47,309 nt of DNA from Candidatus Peregrinibacteria bacterium (lineage in GTDB: Bacteria > Patescibacteriota > Gracilibacteria > UBA1369 > JABINC01), in NCBI GenBank assembly GCA_018697675.1, contig JABINC010000012.1, positions 1 to 47,309 of the forward strand. Reading direction: 5' to 3'. Numbering within the stretch: position 1 is the stretch's first letter; the number at the start of each line of letters is the position of its first letter. Below the pieces are notes generated by a model. It was not told the DNA's origin and did not search any database. It saw nothing but the letters and a program-made list of their open reading frames with translations. The position numbers were made by a program, and so were the translations under genes. This document shows positions 32,537 to 40,653 of this stretch, one piece after another.

Positions 32537-33949
32537 TTATATTTGATGCCATTTTCTGATCGGATCCAGAAATTCGATTTCTCCATCTGGACCTTCTGAT
32601 CCATCTGAATATTTTTTAAGTGGAATGTTTTGGTTCTCTGCTTCTTTCAAAACTTTGTCGATGAAATGCCAGCATGCGATTACTTCGTTGAAACTTAGAA
32701 AATGAATTCTTTCTCCGTTCATAACATCCAAAAGTAGGCGGCCGTGTTCTGGTAGGCAATCATCCCCGAAGCATGCGAGTGATTCGCTTGGGGACATTTG
32801 ATGATACTCGTGATATGTGCCGCCGCGTTTGTTGGTGATTTTGAAATAAACATGGCCTTCCGGTTGTAGTTCGATTATCAGTTTATTGCTTTTGAGCCCT
32901 TTGATTGATTCTTGAAAACTGAGTTTTTTGAGAACAATTGTGATGTATGTGCTTTTGCGATTCATCATTTTTCCTGTGCGGATGTAAATTGGAACTTTCG
33001 CCCAATCCGTTTGATCGATGCAGAGTTTGAGTGCTGCGAAGGTCTCTGTTTTTGAATCTTCGGGAATGTCTTTTTCTTTTGTGTAGTTGTCGTATTGTCC
33101 GAGTAGTAGAAATTTTTCCGGATTGAAAGTCAGTGCGGATAAAATGTGATATTTTTCTCTATGAACCGATTCTGCGTTAAGATGATTTGGCATAGACATC
33201 GTGACCAGTGCCAGTAGCTGAAGTAAGTGAGATTGAACCATGTCTTTTATAATTCCTACTTCGTTAAAATATCTTCCGCGTTCTTTGATTCCGAATGGTT
33301 CGAAGCTTGTGATTTGGATGTATTCGATGAGCTGTCCTTTGAGCAAGTGATTGATAATTGAGTTTGTGTATCTCATTGAAAGTATGCTTTGGACTGATTC
33401 TTTTCCTAGGTAGTGGTCGAGTAGGTAGACATTGTCTTCGTCGAAATGTTCTTCCAAAATTGCGAACATGTCTCTGGCCGTTGCCTCATCTCCTCCAAAT
33501 GGTTTTTCAATTGTCAGGCGCATGTCAAAATGCTCTTTGAAAGGGCTTAAATTGATGCTGATGTCGTTGAATGCTGTCGGTGGGACTGAGTAATATGCAA
33601 TTAGCGGAGTCCCTTCGGGAGAGTCTTTTTTTAGTGTGTCTAGAAGTTTTTTGTAATCTGCTGGGGCGTTGTATTGCCCTTGAAAATAATCGATGTGGAG
33701 GAGGAGTTTTTCTAATGCGGATTCATTTGTTTCGTCTCCGAATTTTTCTCGGACGCTGTTTTCGAAAGATTTTTTAAATTCTTCTGTTGTCATCTCTGAC
33801 CTAGCATATCCGTAAATCCAAAAATCTTCTGGGAATCTGTGTTGAAGTGCGAACTCATAGAGAGCTGGAAAAATCTTGAGTTTAGCAAGGTCGCCGGAAG
33901 CTCCGAATAAAATGAATACAAATGGTTCTTTTACATTTTTGGATGGCAT
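32537..33949 (-). CDS. zwf: glucose-6-phosphate 1-dehydrogenase
   Basis: The 470-residue enzyme oxidises glucose 6-phosphate to 6-phosphogluconolactone and makes NADPH. It has FILFGASGDLAKLKIFPALY near the N-terminus and the substrate site DHYLGKESVQSI. Length fits the family. It starts seven bases after pgi ends on the same strand and is followed by gnd. No 6-phosphogluconolactonase gene is present in the window, so the lactone is opened by a distant enzyme or spontaneously. Confidence 0.96.
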   Translation of the reverse strand: MPSKNVKEPFVFILFGASGDLAKLKIFPALYEFALQHRFPEDFWIYGYARSEMTTEEFKKSFENSVREKFGDETNESALEKLLLHIDYFQGQYNAPADYKKLLDTLKKDSPEGTPLIAYYSVPPTAFNDISINLSPFKEHFDMRLTIEKPFGGDEATARDMFAILEEHFDEDNVYLLDHYLGKESVQSILSMRYTNSIINHLLKGQLIEYIQITSFEPFGIKERGRYFNEVGIIKDMVQSHLLQLLALVTMSMPNHLNAESVHREKYHILSALTFNPEKFLLLGQYDNYTKEKDIPEDSKTETFAALKLCIDQTDWAKVPIYIRTGKMMNRKSTYITIVLKKLSFQESIKGLKSNKLIIELQPEGHVYFKITNKRGGTYHEYHQMSPSESLACFGDDCLPEHGRLLLDVMNGERIHFLSFNEVIACWHFIDKVLKEAENQNIPLKKYSDGSEGPDGEIEFLDPIRKWHQI

Positions 33950-33956
33950 GTGTGTA

Positions 33957-35183
33957 TTAATTTTCTAAGTATTTTTTTGTAAGTTTTTTTCCAAGTTCTA
34001 CTCCCGGTTGGTTGAATGCATCGATCTGAAAAAACTCTCCTAAGAATGCGGTTGCTCCTTCGAAAGCCATGAATAATCCGCCGAGATTTTTTTCGTTAAC
34101 CTTGTCTATTTTGAAAGTCATATTAGCTTTTCCATAATCTGTGATTGCGCCTTCTGTCGCTCGTTTTTCGGCGTTAATGAGATGTGCGAATTGTACGTTT
34201 TTTAGAAAGTTTATTTTTTCATGATTCACATCACTGTCGGGAATTTTAATTTCACTTTCATGATTTTCTACTTCCAAAAATATGATCATTTTGTCGCGTG
34301 GGCCTTCGTTATAAAGTTGGACCTGTGAATGTTGATCCGTGGTCCCAAGTGCGCTTACTGGAGTTATACCTTTTCCATCTTTTCCGATACTTTCTGCTAG
34401 CAGTTGACTGTACCAATCTGCAAAAGTTTTTAGTCGATTTGTGTATGGCATCATCACATTTATATTCACTCCTTTTTGGTTGAGCAAGTATTGAATTGCT
34501 GCAAACTGGAAACTCAAGTTTGTATTAAACTCCTCTGATAGGAATTTTCTTGCCATTTCTTGACCTCCTTTGAGAAGGTTTTTTATATCTATTCCGATCA
34601 ATGCTGCGGGGAGTAATCCAACTGCTGTTAGGACAGAAAATCTACCTCCTACGTTTTCTGGAACTGAGAATGTTTTTATATTTTCTTTCTCACCTGTTTC
34701 TCGGAGAAATCCTTCCTTGCCGGTTATAAATACGAAGTTTTCTGAGGCGGTTTTTTCTTTGAAATACATGTACTGAGCGAGGGTTTCTGGAGTGCCGCCG
34801 GATTTGGAAATTACTATGAAGAGAGTGCGATCGTAATTGAGAGTTTCATCTAATTTTTCAATCAAATAAGGGTCTACATTATCGATGATGCGAAGTCGAG
34901 GAGATGCTTTGAAAGGATGAGTTAAAGTGTCTCGGAGGCAAATATTTCCAAGTGCTGAACCTCCAATTCCAAGAATTACAATGTCGTCAAATTGACCTTT
35001 TACTTGCGCGGCATATTCCAAGATTCCTGATGGATCTTCATTTACGATTTCATAAAATCCCTGATCTTTTGCTTTTATGTTTTCGAGATACTTCGCAATT
35101 AAATTTGCCGTATCTTTTAATTCTTCCTCTGTTATCTGAGGATCTTTTGCTTTGAATAGATTTGTGTAGTTAAATTGAATCAT
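33957..35183 (-). CDS. pgi: glucose-6-phosphate isomerase
   Basis: The 408-residue enzyme interconverts glucose 6-phosphate and fructose 6-phosphate. SIS-domain motifs VILGIGGSALGNICLRD and VISKSGGTPETLAQY are clear, and the C-terminal region ends with AFNQPGVELGKKLTKKYL. I chose ATG 35183, two bases after the tal stop; an ATG at 35216 would lie inside tal. It is the compact bacterial form. It returns fructose 6-phosphate from the non-oxidative branch to zwf and permits cycling of the pathway. Confidence 0.95.
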   Translation of the reverse strand: MIQFNYTNLFKAKDPQITEEELKDTANLIAKYLENIKAKDQGFYEIVNEDPSGILEYAAQVKGQFDDIVILGIGGSALGNICLRDTLTHPFKASPRLRIIDNVDPYLIEKLDETLNYDRTLFIVISKSGGTPETLAQYMYFKEKTASENFVFITGKEGFLRETGEKENIKTFSVPENVGGRFSVLTAVGLLPAALIGIDIKNLLKGGQEMARKFLSEEFNTNLSFQFAAIQYLLNQKGVNINVMMPYTNRLKTFADWYSQLLAESIGKDGKGITPVSALGTTDQHSQVQLYNEGPRDKMIIFLEVENHESEIKIPDSDVNHEKINFLKNVQFAHLINAEKRATEGAITDYGKANMTFKIDKVNEKNLGGLFMAFEGATAFLGEFFQIDAFNQPGVELGKKLTKKYLEN

Positions 35184-35185
35184 GA

Positions 35186-35839
35186 TTATTTTTGTAAATC
35201 TTTTACTTTTTCCCAATCTGCCAAAAACTTCTCAACTCCCTGGTCTGTGAGTGGATGATGTAGAAGCTTTTCTAAAATAGCTCCTGGCATGGTACAAACG
35301 TCTGCGCCGATGCGAGCTGAATCTATGACGTGTCTAGGGTGGCGTACACTTGCGACTAGTACTTCTGTATCAAAATTGTAATTTTCATAAATTTGAACAA
35401 TTTCTTGTATTAGGTTCATTCCGTCTTCTGAAATATCATCTAACCTGCCGATAAATGGGCTTACTAAATTGGCTCCGGCTTTTGCGACGAGTAGGGCTTG
35501 TCCTGGGTTGAAAACAAGTGTCATGTTCGTCTTAATCCCTTCTTTTGAGAGGATCGATAAAGCCTTTAGGCCGTTTTCTGTTGTTGGAAGTTTTATATAA
35601 ATATTTTTATGCCAAGCTGCGTATTCTCGAGCCTCTGTCAGCATACCATCAAGATCAGTAGCTAGAACTTCTGTCGAGATCGGGCCATCTACAACTTCTG
35701 TAATTTCCATGATTCGAGTTTTGAGATCCACTCCTTCTTTTGCAATGAGACTTGGATTTGTAGTCACTCCATCAACAATGCCCCATGCAGCGTATTTTTT
35801 TATATCTTCGATGTTGGCTGTGTCTAAGAAAAATTTCAT
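35186..35839 (-). CDS. tal: transaldolase, short TalC/fructose-6-phosphate aldolase-like type
   Basis: The 217-residue protein is the short transaldolase form. It has [17 protein letters not shown], the loop [15 protein letters not shown], the Schiff-base lysine in [11 protein letters not shown] and [14 protein letters not shown]. It transfers dihydroxyacetone units between sugar phosphates, or cleaves fructose 6-phosphate; the two activities are close in this subfamily. It is the first gene of the operon and carries the predicted Crp-type promoter (35870-35912). No Shine-Dalgarno is present. Confidence 0.93.
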   Translation of the reverse strand: MKFFLDTANIEDIKKYAAWGIVDGVTTNPSLIAKEGVDLKTRIMEITEVVDGPISTEVLATDLDGMLTEAREYAAWHKNIYIKLPTTENGLKALSILSKEGIKTNMTLVFNPGQALLVAKAGANLVSPFIGRLDDISEDGMNLIQEIVQIYENYNFDTEVLVASVRHPRHVIDSARIGADVCTMPGAILEKLLHHPLTDQGVEKFLADWEKVKDLQK

Positions 35840-35869
35840 AATGTTTTTGGTTAATATTTATCGATTGGA

Positions 35870-35914
35870 ATTATACAGGTTTCATAAAAAGACTGTAAGT
35901 GATTTATGTCACCC
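35870..35914 (-). promoter_or_regulatory. predicted Crp/Fnr-type class II activated promoter of tal-pgi-zwf-gnd
   Basis: The palindrome AAGTGA-N6-TCACCC lies at 35897-35914, with a perfect GTGA-N6-TCAC core at 35899-35912. On the minus strand the -10 is a perfect TATAAT (35875-35870), predicting a start near 35863. The palindrome centre is 42.5 bases upstream and no good -35 is present. The site lies just after the stop of the Crp-type regulator gene. Confidence 0.75.
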
Positions 35915-35934
35915 AGAGTTTAGAACTTCTCAGG

Positions 35935-36585
35935 TTATTTTTCTGCTAAAGCGATTGAACCGTCTTTTGTAGAGATTAGACCTTCTTTTTTGAGGGCGTT
36001 TAGGGCGCGGGTGACGGTTTCTCGTGAGAGACCTGTTAATTGGGCAAGTTTTTCATGTGTAATCTTGCATTCTTTTCGGAAGATTTTTTTCAAAAGGCCG
36101 CCTTTGCATTCTCGGAGTTCGAGTTGATGAACTATTTTTTCTTTTGCATCGTAAAGTCCTCCCTTGAGTTTTCTTTCATATTTTCTGAGGCGTTCTGACA
36201 TATCTCTCAGAAGTCTGATCATGAGGTCTGGTCGAGAATGGAGAATATTCATAAAATCATCAACTTCTAAGATGCAGATGTGTGCGTTTTCTGTAACTTC
36301 GGCAAAATGAGTGTGTTTCTGTGGTTCAAAATGGATGTTTCCGAAGATTGATCCAGGCTTGAGCGTATCCATTATCAGTTTTTTTCCTCTGTAAGAATGA
36401 TACAAAGTAACCTCTCCTTGTTTTAAGATAAATACTGAGTTTGTTTCATCAAAAGGCGTGTAAATAATTTCTTTTTTTACACACTTCTTTTCGGTCATTT
36501 TTGCTCCGATGCGTTTGATTTCTTTGTCCGACATTCCTCGGAAGAGATCCACCTGTTTTAGATACCAAATTTGTTCTGGTGTCAT
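35935..36585 (-). CDS. Crp/Fnr-family transcription regulator without cAMP-binding residues
   Basis: The 216-residue protein has a cyclic-nucleotide-binding-fold domain at about 13-120, a dimer helix at 120-145 and a winged helix-turn-helix at about 150-216. The recognition helix SRETVTR (187-193) carries R, E and R at the positions that read GTGA in Crp. The cyclic-nucleotide cassette is not conserved: FGNIHFEPQKHTHF (81-94) lacks the glutamate and the arginine-serine pair, but has four histidine or acidic residues that might bind metal. Cysteines are at 35, 104, 160 and 173, not as in Fnr. I chose ATG 36585 because a likely -10 overlaps the upstream ATG 36615. It lies just upstream of the operon it probably controls. 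Confidence 0.85.
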   Translation of the reverse strand: MTPEQIWYLKQVDLFRGMSDKEIKRIGAKMTEKKCVKKEIIYTPFDETNSVFILKQGEVTLYHSYRGKKLIMDTLKPGSIFGNIHFEPQKHTHFAEVTENAHICILEVDDFMNILHSRPDLMIRLLRDMSERLRKYERKLKGGLYDAKEKIVHQLELRECKGGLLKKIFRKECKITHEKLAQLTGLSRETVTRALNALKKEGLISTKDGSIALAEK

Positions 36586-36658
36586 ATTCAAAAATTTATG
36601 ATTTTTCGGCCCCATAGTATCACGATTGGGCGCATATTCATACGGTTTTATCCGTCTA

Positions 36659-37198
36659 TTATTTTTTTAATTGTTTTAATCCGAGTACCACATAGTACAT
36701 CGAGAAGATTGCGAAGAATGTGTTTAGCCAGAAGAATATCCAACTGGCTTCGATATAGCTGAATAGTGCTATTAAGGCACTACCTATTGTGAGTGCCACG
36801 CTCCTGCGGAGCGTGCCCATGTCAAATACATATCCTAGTCCGATTCCAGAAAGACCGATTATGAAAAATACAGTGTTGTAGCTATCGAAAAGATAGAGTG
36901 ACCAGATTATAAATGTGAGTCCAAGTAATATTATTATTAAGCTTTCTATTTTATCGTTTTTTCCTATCATCATCATTATGCTGGCGACTACTACCATAGT
37001 TTCTAGGAATACGAAAAAGATAGCACCTCCTTCTAACCAAGCGAAGATTGAGTATAAAAACATTAGGAATCCTCCAATTGCGAATAGCCAGTTTTTTGTA
37101 GACTTTGTTGGCAGATGTTCCCCTTTTTTTTCTGGCCAAGCGGCTCCAGTTACGACTACGAGAGATCCAATGAGTCCGGTTAGAAATGTATAGTCCAT
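36659..37198 (-). CDS. unassigned polytopic membrane protein
   Basis: The 179-residue product has six hydrophobic segments, at about 6-20, 36-55, 58-77, 85-103, 109-124 and 133-168 (the last possibly two). The loops are short and there are no cysteines or catalytic motifs. I cannot name a family; some bacterial small-molecule sensors and accessory transporter subunits look like this. It lies 24 bases downstream of the cysteine-rich gene and upstream of the Crp-type regulator, on the same strand. Confidence 0.65.
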   Translation of the reverse strand: MDYTFLTGLIGSLVVVTGAAWPEKKGEHLPTKSTKNWLFAIGGFLMFLYSIFAWLEGGAIFFVFLETMVVVASIMMMIGKNDKIESLIIILLGLTFIIWSLYLFDSYNTVFFIIGLSGIGLGYVFDMGTLRRSVALTIGSALIALFSYIEASWIFFWLNTFFAIFSMYYVVLGLKQLKK

Positions 37199-37222
37199 AT
37201 TTGTTTTATCAGAAAATTAAAA

Positions 37223-38866
37223 TTAATAAACAGTTTTCAAATAGCAATCTTCGCAGAGGATTTTTTCATAATTTAATTTGCGTGGGTGATAGGTTGTGAT
37301 TTCTTTTTTGCAGGTGAAGCAATTTGTTGGATTTGGGAATGGGGCCATCATTTGAGTGAAACGTTGTTGGTTTCTCTCTTCGGGGTAAAATTCTGGAAGT
37401 GGTAAATTGTGTGAGCGGTAGAAGTCGAGTTCTTTTTTTATAAAGCTGTATGGTTTTCCGGTTTTGGAACAAGTTATTGTTTTTCCGATCCAGTCATCAT
37501 GAATTTCCTCTGAAGTGTCGGGGAGTGGTGAGCTTGGGGCGGTTATTAGGTCGTTCATTGGCTCCTCTTCGTCTTTTGCTCCTTCGGGTGTGGAGTAATA
37601 AAATCCTGCAAGTGAAAGGTTGAATCCTGTATAGGCAAACTTGTATGGGAAAAATTCTCCATATTCTCCATTCGGAAAGGATTCGCTTCGCGAATCTGTC
37701 ATGTGTTTGATTAGGCGGGCTTTGAGGTTTTTGAATTCTTCTTTGGAATATTGTTTGTTAAGTATGCAGTATTCTTTGCGCTTTAGTCCGACACATCCGA
37801 AAAGATTGTTGCAGTTGTAGCAGTGGTCGAGATATTCAGAATCGAAGCAGTCCACGCAGTAAAATGAAAATTTCACATTATTTAAATGTGCAATCTGGCA
37901 ACATTCGTAATTCAATTCCCCTGAATATTGGCCGCATGTATCCATGGAATCTTTTGCATTTTCAGCTCCTCTCATTCCATATGCGCAGTCCTCATTGTTC
38001 TCCCAGAAGTAGCATTCTCGGCAGTTGCGGCAGTTGGTCAAGTAGTTTCCTTGGCAGTCTTGAATGTTTGTATTGAGGTCGGCTCTATGATATGCGTGTG
38101 TGCGAATTAGGTCTTCGAATTGTGTTTTGTAGTGCTTGAGTGCGTTTCTAGAATTCAATTTGAGTTCTTTTAATTTGGCTTCGTAAGCTTCTTTTGAATA
38201 TTGCTGATTCATGATTTGGTATTGCTGATTTCTGAGATTCCAGCACATGAAACAGTTAGAACAATTTTTACAATCATAGAGAAAGTAGGAGTCGCTGCAG
38301 CTCCGGGAATGCGAGGAAAATTTTAAGTTGTAGCATTTGAAACAGTAGGTGCACTCGTAGCATTGTTCTAATTCGTAGCAGTAAGTTGAATCTATGCAGT
38401 TTCTTGCTTTTAAAACTCGGTATACGTAATACACATCCTCTACCTCTGACATGGAACGGCTTAAGTATGTATTTTTGCAGTACCAGATGTCGTCTGCGTA
38501 TTCGCAATTTGTGTTGCCCTTTCCGAGCTGATGGGCATGAGGGGTCTTGCACTGTAATTCGTAGAGTTGGTCAAAAAATGGTCTATCCCAGTCAATTTCT
38601 TGTTCCGGTGGACTCCAAGCGTCTGAAAACCAGTGCTCTCTTTTGTACACGGGAAACTCTCTGTCAGGGGACATGACTGTGATTATTTGTTCTCCAGATA
38701 GGTCACATTTTCTTTTTCGAAAAATTCCAAATGGCCAAAAAGCGAGCCTTCTACATCTTCTGCAATCTGGGCACAGGGTAGGGGCAGGGACTTCCATTTT
38801 TTGATGGAATTCTTTGTCTATTTCTGGGATTTCAAAACTCTTCTGACATTGTTTGCAGTTTTCCAT
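37223..38866 (-). CDS. very cysteine-rich repeat protein (39 cysteines in 547 residues)
   Basis: The N-terminus and C-terminus each carry zinc-ribbon-like CxxC pairs (CKQC, CPDC and CFTC, CEDC). The middle, about 100-380, is a string of short cysteine-tyrosine units such as CYECTYCFKCYN, CKNCSNCFMCWN, CRNCRECYFW and CYNCNNLFGC, and two copies of a longer unit ending NKQYSKEEF or NQQYSKEAY. I count 39 cysteines (7%). The protein is soluble, with no signal peptide, so the cysteines are probably reduced and bind metal. Related proteins occur in other CPR genomes as uncharacterised zinc-ribbon proteins, from general knowledge. It follows a bacterioferritin-like gene by 26 bases. Confidence 0.8.
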   Translation of the reverse strand: MENCKQCQKSFEIPEIDKEFHQKMEVPAPTLCPDCRRCRRLAFWPFGIFRKRKCDLSGEQIITVMSPDREFPVYKREHWFSDAWSPPEQEIDWDRPFFDQLYELQCKTPHAHQLGKGNTNCEYADDIWYCKNTYLSRSMSEVEDVYYVYRVLKARNCIDSTYCYELEQCYECTYCFKCYNLKFSSHSRSCSDSYFLYDCKNCSNCFMCWNLRNQQYQIMNQQYSKEAYEAKLKELKLNSRNALKHYKTQFEDLIRTHAYHRADLNTNIQDCQGNYLTNCRNCRECYFWENNEDCAYGMRGAENAKDSMDTCGQYSGELNYECCQIAHLNNVKFSFYCVDCFDSEYLDHCYNCNNLFGCVGLKRKEYCILNKQYSKEEFKNLKARLIKHMTDSRSESFPNGEYGEFFPYKFAYTGFNLSLAGFYYSTPEGAKDEEEPMNDLITAPSSPLPDTSEEIHDDWIGKTITCSKTGKPYSFIKKELDFYRSHNLPLPEFYPEERNQQRFTQMMAPFPNPTNCFTCKKEITTYHPRKLNYEKILCEDCYLKTVY

Positions 38867-38892
38867 GTCGGGTATTTAAGAGTTGTGATTGC

Positions 38893-39312
38893 TTACCTTC
38901 CGAGTGAACTTAAGAGGTCTCGTCTGTGTTCCTCTTCTTGGATCAAAATGTCTTCGAGAATTCTGCGGATTCCGTATTCTTGAAGTTCTTCTGCTATGCG
39001 GATTAGGCCTTTGTACATTCGGACAGCATGTTCTTCGCCAGCGAGATCTTGCTCGAGCATAGTTACGGCATCTTTTGCGATGTCTCTTTTTTCAACTTCT
39101 ATACTTGGGATTCCGCCGAGATCAGAAATTGCTTCTGCGACAGTTATTGCATGTGCGAGTTCTTCATTTGCGTGTACAACTAGCTCTTTTGAAATTGCGT
39201 CGTATTCCGGACCAGTGATTACCGCGGCATGCTGTACATACTGCACCGCTGCTGCATATTCCCACTCGAGAGCCTTGTTAAGCCCGGCAATGAAATTCTC
39301 TACTGTTGCCAT
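38893..39312 (-). CDS. bacterioferritin-like diiron protein
   Basis: The 139-residue four-helix protein matches bacterioferritin in spacing. Likely ligands are E18, E51 and H54 (NEELAHA), E94, and E126/E127 with H129 in IQEEEHRRDL. Residue 52, the haem-ligand methionine in Bfr, is leucine, so haem binding is not expected. The protein probably oxidises Fe(II) and stores iron, or acts as a ferroxidase in a smaller cage. Iron storage fits with the Fe-S genes in the window. It lies between a lipoprotein gene and the cysteine-rich gene, all read the same way. Confidence 0.88.
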   Translation of the reverse strand: MATVENFIAGLNKALEWEYAAAVQYVQHAAVITGPEYDAISKELVVHANEELAHAITVAEAISDLGGIPSIEVEKRDIAKDAVTMLEQDLAGEEHAVRMYKGLIRIAEELQEYGIRRILEDILIQEEEHRRDLLSSLGR

Positions 39313-39343
39313 GTTTTTTTAAATTAGATTTTATTTGTCAGAT

Positions 39344-39670
39344 CTACTCTCCAACGATCTCGATGAGTTCGACTTCCGTCATAACATTTCGAGTTCCTTC
39401 GAAACCTTGAGAATATTCTCCAGCTTCGTTCATAAGTGGTCCTCCTTCAACTTTTTCAACCATACCTGTCACTTCGACAGTTTTTTCTGCGTATGTATCA
39501 ACTTCTGTGAAGTCAGTTAGGAAAATATCATCAACTACCGCTCCATCTTTTGTTGCGTGAAGTACTCCGCGAATGGTCATTTTCGTTGGTTCTGAGTTAT
39601 CCATATTACATGCTGTTAAAAAACTAAGAAAAATAATTGTGGTAGTAAGTAGTGCAAGTGTTTTTTTCAT
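39344..39670 (-). CDS. small lipoprotein with an OB-like domain
   Basis: The 108-residue product starts MKKTLALLTTTIIFLSFLTAC, a lipoprotein signal peptide with lipobox LTAC. The mature part of about 85 residues is beta-rich (IRGVLHATKDG, VEVTGMVEKVEGG), consistent with an OB-like fold. I chose ATG 39670 because it starts the signal peptide; an ATG at 39691 would add seven polar residues. It lies 31 bases before the bacterioferritin-like gene. Confidence 0.75.
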   Translation of the reverse strand: MKKTLALLTTTIIFLSFLTACNMDNSEPTKMTIRGVLHATKDGAVVDDIFLTDFTEVDTYAEKTVEVTGMVEKVEGGPLMNEAGEYSQGFEGTRNVMTEVELIEIVGE

Positions 39671-39723
39671 AAAATATTGGGTTAATTCCATGCTGAGTTA
39701 CTTTACCATAAACCTTTGCAACA

Positions 39724-39758
39724 AAAAAACACAGAATTGAAACAATCCCGTGTTTTTT
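39724..39758 (-). terminator. strong intrinsic terminator after the RRM gene
   Basis: On the minus strand a 16-bp stem (39758-39743 with 39739-39724), with two G-U pairs, and a three-base loop is followed by a run of seven T (39729-39723). It lies 20 bases after the stop of the RRM gene. On the plus strand the same stem has two mismatches, so the direction is clear. Confidence 0.85.
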
Positions 39759-39777
39759 ATAGTTTTTTGAGTTTAGA

Positions 39778-40041
39778 CTAGAAGTTGTCGTTTCTTGGAG
39801 GTTTTGCCTCGTTAACAACTAGCGCTCTTCCGTTTAGGTCTTTTTCGTTTAATGCTTCAATAGCTGCTTCTGCGGCTGCATCATCTTCAAAAGTTACGAA
39901 TCCGAATCCTCTAGAACGACCACTCTCGCGATCTTTCAAGATAATTGAGTCTGTTACAACTCCAAATTCTGAGAAAAGAGTTTCTAGCTCTGCGTCAGTA
40001 GTCGTCCATGCGATATTACCAACGAATAGTTTTTTTGCCAT
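39778..40041 (-). CDS. RRM-domain RNA-binding protein
   Basis: The 87-residue protein is a single RNA-recognition motif: RNP2 is LFVGNIAW at residues 4-11 and RNP1 is RGFGFVTF near 44-51. The tail is short (PPRNDNF). Such single-RRM proteins are common in cyanobacteria and CPR, often cold-responsive, and bind single-stranded RNA. A leader of about 87 bases is predicted between the promoter (40136-40163) and the ATG, and a strong terminator follows, so this is its own transcript. Confidence 0.92.
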   Translation of the reverse strand: MAKKLFVGNIAWTTTDAELETLFSEFGVVTDSIILKDRESGRSRGFGFVTFEDDAAAEAAIEALNEKDLNGRALVVNEAKPPRNDNF

Positions 40042-40135
40042 TTTTTATATGGTCAAGTAATAAATTTCGAACACTCTTCTCAGACGAACCTGTTTAAAAA
40101 AAACGAAAACATCGGAAAAGTAAAAGTTCGGCGCT

Positions 40136-40163
40136 AGCTTAGCAGGAAAAAACTGATTTGCAA
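40136..40163 (-). promoter_or_regulatory. predicted promoter of the RRM gene
   Basis: TTGCAA (40163-40158), a 16-base spacer and TAAGCT (40141-40136) preceded by TGC on the minus strand give an extended -10 promoter. The predicted start is near 40129. Confidence 0.45.
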
Positions 40164-40179
40164 GCGAAAAATCGTAATT

Positions 40180-40434
40180 CTACGTCGCTTCTCCTAAAAG
40201 CTCTGCTCCAGATTTCACATTTTTATAGTCAATGTCGTCCTCTTGGAAGCTTATATCTATCGTTTTGCCTGATTCGATCTGATATCGAAGGATCATAGTT
40301 GCAGAGCCTACATCGAGGGTTCTCCCTAGGAGTTTTTTTACTTCTGGGAATGTCATACCTTTTTGAACTTTGAGAAGGTCTGCTTCAGTGATTGTACGAA
40401 CGGTCATTAGTTCGTCCATGTTAAAATTGCCCAT
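40180..40434 (-). CDS. unassigned 84-residue protein with a SmpA/BLIP-like core
   Basis: The product has no signal peptide. The stretch DLLKVQKGMTFPEVKKLLG followed by a tight strand pair resembles the short helix-strand core of SmpA/BamE and BLIP-like domains, where GMT-x2-EV-x2-LLG is typical. Those proteins are mostly exported, whereas this one looks cytosolic, so the similarity is structural at best. An extended -10 (TTGTTATAAAG around 40515 on the minus strand) may drive it. Confidence 0.6.
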   Translation of the reverse strand: MGNFNMDELMTVRTITEADLLKVQKGMTFPEVKKLLGRTLDVGSATMILRYQIESGKTIDISFQEDDIDYKNVKSGAELLGEAT

Positions 40435-40574
40435 ATTTGATTGGTTAGTGCTATCTGATAGGGTGATATTACCGGTTATTTTATCGATTTCTATCGAAAA
40501 AGAATAATCGTCTTTATAACAATCATTTGTACAGTATTCGTGTGAGTGTTAGTTTACTTAAAAATTTAATTGGA

Positions 40575-40612
40575 TACAACTTGTTAGACGTTGTAGTGAG
40601 TTTCTCAGAAAC
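40575..40612. repeat. two inverted repeats just upstream of the ncRNA promoter
   Basis: TACAAC/GTTGTA arms lie at 40575-40580 and 40590-40595. Seven to 12 bases later GTTTCT-C-AGAAAC forms a perfect palindrome at 40600-40612, ending six bases before the -35. They could be operators or a terminator-type hairpin shielding the promoter. Confidence 0.45.
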
Positions 40613-40618
40613 AGGGGA

Positions 40619-40647
40619 TTGACATTGCCGCGGGCATGTGGTATAGT
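40619..40647 (+). promoter_or_regulatory. strong sigma70 promoter with no protein gene behind it
   Basis: A perfect TTGACA (40619-40624), a 17-base spacer and TATAGT (40642-40647) predict a start near 40654. The next plus-strand gene begins over 1 kb later, beyond an opposite-strand gene. Confidence 0.75.
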
Positions 40648-40653
40648 TACATG

